Positions 56,137-64,000 of a stretch of 64,000 nucleotides of DNA are shown piece after piece. Both the position numbers and the translations under genes were made by a program. Source of the stretch: Microdochium bolleyi (Eukaryota > Ascomycota > Sordariomycetes > Xylariales > Microdochiaceae); NCBI GenBank assembly GCA_001566295.1, contig KQ964255.1:744001-808000 (forward strand), written 5' to 3'. A model generated the notes under the pieces. The model ran no database searches. It had not been told where the DNA came from and worked only from the letters and a program-made list of their open reading frames with translations. Numbering within the stretch: the first letter of the stretch is position 1; each line of letters begins with the position of its first letter.

Positions 56137-56866
56137 GATGGCGAACGCGCACTGCGCTGCGCTGCGCTGCTGGGTTGAGGACGGAGGCGTGCACCTGGAG
56201 GTGGCAGGGTCGAGATGCACGGGCGCAGGATGGGTGCAATCGTGGCCGTGGTGCGGGATTATAGCACGGAGGGAGGTGAATCGGATGTTGGATGAGGAGG
56301 ATGGGAGGAAGCGCCTGGGCGGACGGGAGGCGACAGGACTCCGGAGTACGTACCAAGGTCGCTGCGCCAAGGCTGCCCAGCCCCCACGCAGCCGAGCAGC
56401 TTCCCCAGGTGCAGGTGCACTTAGCCGCCAGGCCGCAGGTGGGGCCGGCGCATGCTCTCTCTCCAGCGTTGAGGCTCCTCCGGGCAGCGCTACCCGGCAC
56501 GCTCCAGGCACCATCCGGGCCAGGCCAGGCCAGGCCAGGCACCCAATGGCTGCCGTGTCAGGGCTCGACGACGTCATGTACCGGAGGGCACGTTCTGCGC
56601 TCCACGGAGCACAAGAGCTCCGCCGCCCAGGGCGTGGAGGCCCGGAGAGCCCCACCCCGGACGCCCTACCGTGCTCCCTGTTGTCAACGGCGCCGCCCTC
56701 CGTCTCGGCCGTCTCTCCGCAGCATATAAGACATGCAGCGTGCCTAAGGTACCTTAAGGCAGATATCAACCCCAGTATTGCCTGCACGATTTCAGCACCG
56801 TTTGACTGTGACTTCTGACCACCGGCTACAACCACCGTGGCAACCACAGACACAACACACATCAAC
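56137..56866. promoter_or_regulatory. Divergent promoter region ADP1 / aminotransferase
   Basis: 730 bp. It includes a GGCCA pentamer array (about 56517-56540) and a GCGCT/GCTGC repeat near 56150-56172. A TATA-like CATATAAGA lies near 56722, about 145 nt before the aminotransferase ATG, whose leader ends in an A/C-rich stretch. Confidence 0.45.
56517..56540. repeat. (GGCCA)n pentamer repeat
   Basis: About four to five perfect GGCCA units in the ADP1/aminotransferase intergenic region. Seen directly. Confidence 0.8.
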
Positions 56867-58298
56867 ATGGCCGCCGTCAAACCCTCCTCCAAGGTCCCCG
56901 CCTTTGCCGTCGAGCAGTGGATGGACGAGTACGAGACGACCCCAAACGTCCTGAACCTCGCCGAGACCTGTGCCGCCAGCATCGCCGTCGACGACCTCGT
57001 CCTCCTCAACTCCAAGAAGCAGCTCGCCTCGCCCCCGATAGACTACGGCAGGCCCCTCACCTACGGCGACATCCGTGGCTCCCCTGCCCTGCGGGACAAC
57101 ATCGCCAGCATATATAACTCCTTTTCCTCCCCCTCCTCCTCCTCCTCGCCCGACCCCGAGGCGGCACTTAAGCAGGAAGACATCATCGTGACCAGCGGCG
57201 CCATTTCGGCCAACTACCTCGTCTTTTACAGCCTCGTCGAGGCCGGCGACCATGTCATCTGCGTGTACCCCACCTACCAGCAGCTCTACTCGGTGCCCGC
57301 CAGTCTCGGGGCCGACGTCAGCCTCTGGAAGCTCGACGCCCGGAACAACTTCGTGCCCGACGTCGCCGAGCTCGAGGCCCTCATAAAGCCCAACACCAAG
57401 GTGAGAAGTCTCCACCACTTCTGTTAGGTTGCGAGAGAGAGAGAAGACTCACCCAACCCCACGACTTGCGTGTGTATTCTCCGTCCGTCTCTGACAGATT
57501 ATTTTATCTCAGATGATCGTGATCAACAACCCCAACAACCCGACCGGCGCCGCCACCCCGGAGGCCACGCTCCTGCGCATCATCGAGGTCGCGAAGAAGC
57601 ACAACATTATTCTCTTCTCTGACGAGGTCTACGCCCCTCTATACCACAGCCTGGGCCCCTCCTCCTCCTCCTCTTCCCCAACAGACAGCATCCCCCGCTC
57701 TGTCGTGACCCTTGCCTCCTCCTCCTCCACAGACACCCGATACGAAAATGTCATCTCCACCGGCTCCATGTCCAAGGCCTGGGCCATGGCCGGCATCCGC
57801 GTCGGGTGGGTCGCCACGCGCTCCGCCGTGATCTGCGCGGCTATCGCCAAGGCCCGCGACTACACGACCATCAGCGTCAGCCAGATCGACGACCAGCTCG
57901 CGCGGTACGCCCTCAGTGCCGAGGTGCGCCCTCAGCTCGCGGCGCGAAACCTGCAGCTCGCCCGGACGAATCTGCAGAAGCTAGCTGCGTTCGTCGAGAA
58001 TCCCGAGGTCGGGGCCAAGGTGTGCGAGTGGGTGCGGCCGAGCGCGGGGACGACTGCGTTTATCCGGTTCTTTGAAAAGTCGGATGGGGGTACGAGTGCG
58101 AAGCAGCCCGTCGACGACGTGGCGCTCTGCAAGGATCTGCTGGACAAGACAAGGGTCATGTTCGTCCCGGGGAGCAGGTGCTTCGGCGAGGGCGAGGACT
58201 TCAGAGGGTATGTTCGTGTCGGGTATGTCTGCCACACCGACGTGCTGGAGCAAGGGCTCGCTGCGCTCGAGGAGTATGTCAAGCAGCACCTGCTGTGA
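56867..58298 (+). CDS. PLP-dependent class I/II aminotransferase with polyserine inserts
   Basis: Exons 56867..57400 and 57513..58298 (phase 0, GTGAGA donor), 439 aa. Fold type I landmarks: IDYGRPLTYGDIRGSPALRD, VTSGAISANYLVFYSLVEAGDHVICVYPTY, INNPNNPTG (cofactor Asn), ILFSDEVYAPL with the conserved Asp, and STGSMSKAWAMAGIRVGW with the Schiff-base Lys in the SK pair. Phosphate-binding Arg is likely in GIRVGW. It resembles capreomycidine-synthase-like and other uncharacterised fungal aminotransferases rather than alanine or aspartate types; the amino donor is not predictable. Two Ser-rich inserts (about residues 85-96 and 231-250), coded by TCC repeats, are not part of the fold. No targeting signal, so probably cytosolic. 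Confidence 0.88.
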
Positions 58299-58745
58299 TG
58301 TGATGAGATGTGGCCGGTACGGGACCAGGGATAGGCAGTACGGTCGCGAGGTGGTTGATGGCAGATTGCCAGGTGCTCATTGCCTAGGCGAGCGTAGATT
58401 AGCATAATGATTATGAAGTATCCCCTATTGTATGCAGGCATATCCCGTGATGTGCACGCTGCCAACACAGGGCGCGTCGTGGCAAAATGACATGGGCTGT
58501 TTTCAGGCCTATGGCGTGAGATCAAGTGTGAACCGTCTATTCGGACCTCTTTTTGGAAACTCCTAACACCGGCAATCGAAAGCGGCCCTCGACGAGAAAC
58601 ACAAGTTATGAAAAGATTACATGCACCCGGACAGCGGACTCCTGCTGGGACCCTCCCAGTCCGAGCCTCGCATACAATCGCGTGCCAAAGGTGCTTTTCA
58701 GATAGGACAAAAACACACGCTTTCCAGTCGCCTCTGCACCCCATC
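58299..58745. other. Convergent 3' spacer
   Basis: About 450 bp between the stops of the aminotransferase and ILV1. No feature seen. Confidence 0.4.
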
Positions 58746-60509
58746 TCAGCTCCGCAGGAACGTTTTGAACACCGGACTCTCGGTGCAGTCCTCCCACGGA
58801 TAACCAATCTGCTTAAGCGACCTCTCCAGCTCACCCAGGTCCGCCTCCGGACACCGGATCCCTGTCAGCACCTTGCCCAAGTCGCTCCCGCCGTTACGGT
58901 ACTGGAACAGGCTGATGTTGAACCGCAGCCGGAGCGTCGCGAGGAACTTCTCCAGCGCCCCCGGCCGCTCGGGGAAGTTGAACATGTACAGCCGCTCGTC
59001 GGCGACGCTGGACCGCCCACCGACGAGGTAGCGCACATGCGACTTAGCCAGCTCGTCGCCCGAGAGGTCGGTGACCTTCATCCCCGCGCCCTCGACGCGG
59101 TCCATGAGCGCCCGCAGCTCGTGCGAGCGCTCAGCCACGCTCGACGTCAGGGAGATACCGACGAGCACGTTGGCGACTTGGTCCGTGGCGTAGCGGTACG
59201 AGAACTCGGTCACGGCGTGCGGCATGATGTAGCTGATGAGCTCGGCGAAGCTGCCTGGCCGCTCGGGGATGGTCACACAAAGCAGCGCCTCCTTGCCCTC
59301 ACCGAGGGCGGCGCGCTCGGCGACGAAGCGCAGTCGGTCAAAGTTCATGTTGGCGCCGCTGGCGATGGCGACAAGGGATCTGCTCGTGTCGCTCGAGGGG
59401 TTGGTGGCGACGTATTTCTTCAGCCCCGCGAGTGCGAGCGCACCCGCAGGCTCGACGATGGAGCGGGTGTCCTCGAAGACGTCCTTGATCGCGGCGCACG
59501 TCTCGTCCGTATTGACGAGGATGACGTCGTCGACGACCTCCTGGCAGATGCGGAACGTTTCCTCGCCTACCGTCTTGACGGCGGCGCCGTCGGCGAAGAG
59601 CCCGACGTCCTTGAGGACTACTCGCCTGCCTTCACGCAGGGACTGGACCATGGCGTTGGCGTCCTCGGTCTCGACACCGATGATCTTTACGTGGGGCGCT
59701 ATGCGCTTGACGTAGACGCCGATGCCGGCGATCAGGCCGCCGCCTCCGACGCAGCAGAAGATGGCCTCGAGTTTCTGGATGTTGGTCTGCCGCAGCAGCT
59801 CCATGCCAATGGTGCCCTGGCCGGCAATGACGTACGGGTCGTCGAACGGCGGGATGTTGATAAGGCCATGGGCCTGCTCGAGCCGGGCGCACTCCTCCTT
59901 GGCGGCGTCGAAGTCGGCGCCGTGCAGCACGACGCAGCCGCCGAGCCGCGAGACGTTGCGGTGCTTGATGCTCGGCGTGCCCTGCGGCATGACAATGGTC
60001 GCGGGGATCTTGAGCTGGCGCGCCGAGTAGGCAACGCCCTGGGCGTGGTTGCCCGCCGAGCAGGCCACGACGCCCTTCCAGCTCTGGTGCCGGTCGAGGT
60101 GGGCCATCTTGTTGTACGCGCCGCGCAGCTTGAAGCTGAAGACGGGCTGCTCGTCCTCGCGCTTGAGCAACACCCGGCACTCGAGGCGGTTTGAGAGGTT
60201 GGCGGCGTGGGTGAGGGCGGTCTCCTTGCAGGCCTCGTAGACTTTGGAGCCCAGGATAAGGCGCAGGTAGTCTGGTCGTCCATTGGGCAGGAGGAAGTCG
60301 GCGGGTATGGTGGCCCTGATCTTGGCGTCGTGGTCCTCGGAGGGCGGCGAGGGGTTCGCGCTGTACTCGGTCAGGGAGAGGCCCCTCAGGGACAGGTTGC
60401 GGGAATGTGTTGTCGTGTTATCGTCTTTGTCCTGGGGGACGCCATTCGGAAGGCTGGCCGTCGCCACGTCGTCTAGAGGGACTGATTCTGGCATTGTGTG
60501 AGCTGTCAT
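58746..60509 (-). CDS. ILV1: Threonine deaminase (threonine dehydratase)
   Basis: Intronless from the first in-frame ATG at 60509, 587 aa. PVFSFKLRGAYNKMAHL holds the PLP Lys; SAGNHAQGVAYSAR, VGGGGLIAGIGVYVKR (phosphate-binding loop) and IASGANMNFDRL complete the catalytic domain. Two C-terminal ACT-like regulatory domains follow (CVTIPERPGSFAELI and YMFNFPERPGALEKFLATL), the site of isoleucine inhibition. The enzyme deaminates threonine to 2-oxobutyrate, the first step of isoleucine synthesis, in mitochondria. The frame stays open for about 55 codons upstream of the ATG with a presequence-like composition but no ATG (see findings). A TGACTC half-like site lies near 60797. Confidence 0.94.
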   Translation of the reverse strand: MTAHTMPESVPLDDVATASLPNGVPQDKDDNTTTHSRNLSLRGLSLTEYSANPSPPSEDHDAKIRATIPADFLLPNGRPDYLRLILGSKVYEACKETALTHAANLSNRLECRVLLKREDEQPVFSFKLRGAYNKMAHLDRHQSWKGVVACSAGNHAQGVAYSARQLKIPATIVMPQGTPSIKHRNVSRLGGCVVLHGADFDAAKEECARLEQAHGLINIPPFDDPYVIAGQGTIGMELLRQTNIQKLEAIFCCVGGGGLIAGIGVYVKRIAPHVKIIGVETEDANAMVQSLREGRRVVLKDVGLFADGAAVKTVGEETFRICQEVVDDVILVNTDETCAAIKDVFEDTRSIVEPAGALALAGLKKYVATNPSSDTSRSLVAIASGANMNFDRLRFVAERAALGEGKEALLCVTIPERPGSFAELISYIMPHAVTEFSYRYATDQVANVLVGISLTSSVAERSHELRALMDRVEGAGMKVTDLSGDELAKSHVRYLVGGRSSVADERLYMFNFPERPGALEKFLATLRLRFNISLFQYRNGGSDLGKVLTGIRCPEADLGELERSLKQIGYPWEDCTESPVFKTFLRS

Positions 60510-61286
60510 GACCTTGCTGCCGATGAGAGTCGTGGTGTCGGCACGTCCAACAATGGCAGAGCGGCGGGGATTATCGAGGGCGACACCAACAACGACAATA
60601 TTCCGAAGCCTATTGGAGGCAATTGGTACCGCTTTGAACACTAATGAGTGCCGCTTGGAGAATGAAGAACGAAGTCAAAGATATCGTAGCACGTAATGAC
60701 ACTGTTGAGACCTGGCGGTATGGCCAATTTCTTTGCCAGGGTGGGGCTCCAGACTCAGAGGGTGCCGATGTCGGCGACCGTCCGAGACAGGCCAATTGAC
60801 TCTTGTTGACGCCAACTGGCGCCGAGGTTCGCAAGCAAAAGGAAAGCGCACAATGCTCTGAAATAGAACAATTGTAAGGGTGAGTTTGGGCAAGATGACA
60901 ATCTACGGCCTCACGCAAGGCAGGCTCAATAAAGGCACAATTCTTCGTCTGTGATATGGCGACATGATACGTATGGCATGTGGTGGTGATCGGGCAGAGA
61001 AGGTGGGATTGAGCAAGGGCGTGCTCGCAGCACCCCTCTAGGTCTTGCAAGCCCCTGCCCTCGCGGCCCCAGCTTACCCGGCAGCCACGGCCCGGCTACG
61101 ACATGCAAAGTGCATGGATCATCATCATCATGGATCATCGTCGTCCTCGGCCCATGTCCCAATCTCTTGACAGCGCAACTGCCAACGGATCTGCTGCTGA
61201 ACTGCACTGAACCCGGAAAGCAATCGACGACATAACTGTGCCGCAGACCTCCAAAACCTCGAAACACTGCCTCAATCGCAGCCACC
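60510..61286. promoter_or_regulatory. Divergent promoter region ILV1 / RCF1
   Basis: 777 bp. TGACTCT at 60797-60803, one base from the Gcn4 consensus, sits 288 bp upstream of the ILV1 ATG. The minus-strand extension of the ILV1 frame covers 60510-60674. No other gene is supported. Confidence 0.45.
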
Positions 61287-62095
61287 ATGGCCGACCGCCC
61301 GGTTCCGTCGTCGTTCGACGATGCAAAGTCCGCGAACCCCTCCATCCCGACTCGAACCGACAACCCGAAGCTGACGTGAAGACTGCCAGGGAATACCAGG
61401 AGACCGGATGGCAGAAGATTACACGCAAGCTCAGAGAGGAACCTCTGATCCCGCTAGGTACGCCGCACACCACCTGCACGTTGTGTACAATACCACGATG
61501 CGACGTCACACGATATTCTGTAAAGGGCTCGCGAACAAGGGGTGGCTAATATACTTCAACGCACTCCATAGGATGCGGCCTCACTGTCCTCGCCCTCGTC
61601 AACGCCTGGAGGGCCATGCGCAAGGGCGACCACCAGGGCGTGCAGCGCATGTTCCGCGCCCGTGTCGGCGCCCAGGCTTTCACCGTCGTAGCCATGGTAG
61701 CCGGTGGTGCCTACTACGGCAAGGACCGCGAGAAGCGCCAGGAGCTCATCAAGCTGGAGTCCCAGCAGCGCGCCGAGGAACGACAGGCCAAGTGGCTGCG
61801 CGAGCTCGAAGTCCGCGACGAGGAGGACAAGGCGCTCAAGGAATCGATCAAGCGCCGCAGGGAACGCGCTGAGCAGAGGAAGGCAGATGCTGCTGCGGGC
61901 AGGGACTCAGACGCATCCGCGCCCCTCTCGGGCTCGGGCGACCAAGGTACGCAGCCAAAGTCGGAGGGCTCCTCCGGCGTGCTTTCTGCAATCTCCAGTG
62001 CCGGTGGTTGGTTCGGGTCCAAAAAGGCCGAGCAGCCCAAGTCTGATGCCTCTGATTCAGACAAGTCCAATACGCTCCCGAAATCATCCGCGTGA
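61287..62095 (+). CDS. RCF1: HIG1-domain respiratory supercomplex factor 1
   Basis: Exons 61287..61327, 61390..61457, 61572..62095 give 210 aa. MADRPVPSSFDDAK joins EYQETGWQKITRKLREEPLIPLG, the standard Rcf1 opening, only if the first intron (GTCCGC donor, GCTGAC branch, CAG acceptor) is removed; without it the frame stops at TGA 61376. The third exon supplies LTVLALVNAWRAMRKGD and QRMFRARVGAQAFTVVAMVAGGAYYG, the two HIG1 membrane segments with the conserved RMFRAR loop. A charged coiled coil (EERQAKWLRELEVRDEEDK) and a disordered tail follow, as in fungal Rcf1. It sits in the mitochondrial inner membrane and helps cytochrome oxidase assembly and supercomplex formation. Confidence 0.92.
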
Positions 62096-62414
62096 AACGA
62101 CTGCGCCAGATCGACAAGTCAGGTCGGCCACTTTTGTTTCCGAGACGTCGTTGGCTCACCGATCCGGGACCCGACGAACAACTTCGAGGAAGTCGAGCCA
62201 TACCACGCACCTTTGCACTGTACCAACAGACTGTACAATATAACATGTATATAGGCTCGGAGCTTCGACCATACGGTCTTGTGCTCCTGCCGACCCAAAA
62301 TAATGATGCATACGACTGCTTATTTGACAGCGGCTGGCCCCACGACGATCGAAGTCATGGCGGCGTAAGTGCGGGGAGTAGTCATCCGTGGAAAGTGTCT
62401 GCTGTAGCATTACC
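62096..62414. other. Convergent 3' spacer
   Basis: About 320 bp between the stops of RCF1 and the RTC5-like gene. No feature seen. Confidence 0.4.
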
Positions 62415-64000
62415 TCAGGTCGAGCCGCCGCTTCTGTTCTGACCGATGAGTCCAGCCATCTCGAGCAATTGACGATCGGCTTCAAGATCGCCTGTACCAA
62501 GGTTGATACGTCGTCTCGCCTCGGCTTCGCGAGCCTCCCACTCCCACCGTTCGCGTTGGACCTTCGCGTCATCGTCACCACTAGATACGGGTCATCAGTT
62601 GAACAGTTCGCTCCGGAAGCCCTGAATGGGAGCGAGGAACGTCTTACCCGCAGCCCCAGACTTCAATATCATCTACCTGGAATCGCGTCTGGAAGTCGAA
62701 CTTGCGCACGGTACTGGGCGCAAACGCTCCCCCACGGGATGTGTTGTCATGGTTGAAAACGCCAAACTCGAAGCTCGAGTCCAGCGTTAGAGATACGGGG
62801 CCCAGGCTTCTGAGTGGAGTGTTCCGAGAAGTCGAACCGAGCCCTGGCGGTGTGCAGCCGATGCTGATGCCAGGGTTGGGGGAGGGCGTTTTGGTGAACG
62901 AAACGTAGTTGTGGTTGAGCGATGAAGGGGTGAAGACGTCGTGGACGGGACTCAGCTGGAAGAGGAGCATGTCCTCGCCCCCGAAGCAGGTCTTGCTGGA
63001 GAGCTGCCATGGCTCTTTGACCAGGCACCCGAACACAACACGGTCGCTGCGACCGCTGTGCTGTGGGTCGTCCTGGAACCGTCTCGGCGGCACCGAGTTC
63101 TCGAAGGCGGCTTGCGCGCCGGTAGGCTTGGACTGCCCCGTGACGCGGGTGCCGGATACGAGGAGGATGGTTGGCGCACGCCAGTTGAACACCTTTGACT
63201 CGAAGCTGCCCATGGAGTAGCCATCGCTGGCGCCAGAATACAGCAGGCGCAATCTTCGGAAAAGGTCGTCGCCCGGGATGAAGAACGACAGCTGTGAAAG
63301 CCGGTTGAGGTTCATGATCTGACTCTTGTCCTGGTCCTTGAGTAAAGGGGGCAGTGGCGGTTCTTCGAACACGGGCCTTGTTGGTGGGCCTGCACCTTCA
63401 CCGACAGAGTCTTTGCGCTTCGACATGTCGAGATCTTTTATGAACAGAAAGTGCTCGAAGAGCGGTGAGAGTCCAGAGAAAAGGTGCGGAAAGTTGACAG
63501 ACATTGCGTTGCTGAAATGGTGAAAAGTGATGCCTGGCGACTTCTCCACGTTGATGAAGGCGGCCAGGATGTCGTCCGCCGTCGAGCGGAGGGACTTGAG
63601 CTCTTCATCGACGACCCGATCTGTGTGGCTTGAGAGGCTTTCCAGCCCTGACATGGGTGCGAGGAGCAAAAGAAGCATGATAAGCTTGCGAAAGTTGTCG
63701 GCAGGGATCATTGCACCATGTGTAGATGCTGAGTGGCGGTCGGCCTTCTTGAATGCATCATCGATGCAGACCGAGTCGAGGGCATCAAAGTCGAGCTCAT
63801 CGTCATTTGAAGCGTCGTCGTCGGTACTATCCCCAGCTTCATCTATGACAAAGCCCGGTGTGTGGTTTTCGGCAGCGGGCTTCCGTGATGAGCCACCCTG
63901 CGTCGCTGGCTCTATCTCAGAAAGTTTGCGATCGTAGACGGCAAGGCTCTTGAAGAGCAGCTTGTGGCGGCTCGCGGCGGCCCGCGAGAGGACTTTCTTG
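62415..64000 (-). CDS. RTC5: TLDc-domain protein, RTC5-like (5' end outside window)
   Basis: Partial: reading enters at the right edge and continues through exon 62649..64000, then exon 62415..62580 (phase 2, GTAAGA donor). The window holds about 505 residues. The first part is helical (RAAASRHKLLFKSLAVYD) with an acidic insert (STDDDASNDDELDFD). The C-terminal TLDc domain shows LLYSGASDGYSMGSFESKVFNWRAPTILLVSG, DRVVFGCLVKEPWQ, FGGEDMLLFQLSPVHDVF, and ends in FEVDDIEVWGCGG-type sequence followed by a helix (RERWEWEAREAEARRRINLG). This matches fungal Rtc5, a TLDc protein that in yeast acts on V-ATPase disassembly at the vacuole. The start codon and any upstream exons lie outside the window. 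Confidence 0.88.

Noticed and set aside
55774..57015. 413-codon minus-strand frame reaching from ADP1 across the aminotransferase start
   Set aside because: Only its last part (below 56136) is real, as ADP1 exon 1. The rest crosses the promoter and the antisense of the aminotransferase.
58608..60194. 528-codon open frame on the plus strand opposite ILV1
   Set aside because: Antisense shadow of a clearly identified threonine deaminase. Its composition (Val/Asp/Gly/Leu/Arg-rich) is that of a mirror frame.

Overview
The window is genomic DNA of a filamentous ascomycete (Pezizomycotina, most like a Sordariomycete). Evidence: GC-rich genes with short introns (about 40-100 nt; GT donor, CTNAC branch motif, CAG/TAG acceptor), two Zn2Cys6 regulators, a fungal rhodopsin-like (SAT4) membrane protein, a But2-domain secreted protein, the fungal lysine enzyme homoisocitrate dehydrogenase, and a single dispersed 5S rRNA gene with an upstream TATA box, as in Neurospora. 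I see no AT-rich RIP islands, no complete transposon, no CRISPR array and no tRNA gene.

Layout. 0-6 kb: DUF2306 membrane protein, Zn2Cys6 regulator, SAT4-type membrane protein. 6-10 kb: about 4 kb without a supportable gene. 10-19 kb: Ser/Thr-rich single-pass membrane protein, a truncated 5S relic, a small orphan gene, a broken 2EXR-like gene, a SET-domain methyltransferase, an N-terminal Xaa-Pro-Lys methyltransferase, a broken small secreted protein gene and an intact 5S rRNA gene. 19-27 kb: Dal5-type MFS transporter, gene-poor 2 kb, a second Zn2Cys6 regulator, and a class II ketose-bisphosphate aldolase convergent with it. 27-64 kb: dense housekeeping block with mitochondrial EF-G, MARVEL-like protein, WrbA-type quinone reductase, a coiled-coil membrane protein, LYS12, a repeat-rich disordered protein, mitoribosomal uS8m, a Q/P-rich fungal protein, probable mS26, NOG2, a But2 secreted protein, an ADP1-type ABC transporter, an aminotransferase, threonine deaminase, RCF1 and the 3' part of an RTC5-like TLDc gene that runs off the right edge.

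The housekeeping half is biased to mitochondrial and ribosome functions (MEF1, uS8m, mS26, RCF1, NOG2) and amino-acid synthesis (LYS12, ILV1). Several pairs are divergent and share short promoters (mS26/NOG2 380 bp; ILV1/RCF1; ADP1/aminotransferase; uS8m/Q-P-rich protein). A perfect Gcn4/CPC1-type TGAGTCA lies just upstream of LYS12.

The left 25 kb is looser, with decayed genes and long empty stretches. I found no clearly new multi-gene system. The best leads are the 5S gene and its nearby truncated copy, the two decayed genes, the unusual aldolase, and a possible non-AUG or spliced mitochondrial presequence upstream of ILV1. Exon joins were chosen by hand from reading frame and splice motifs; each quoted model keeps frame exactly.
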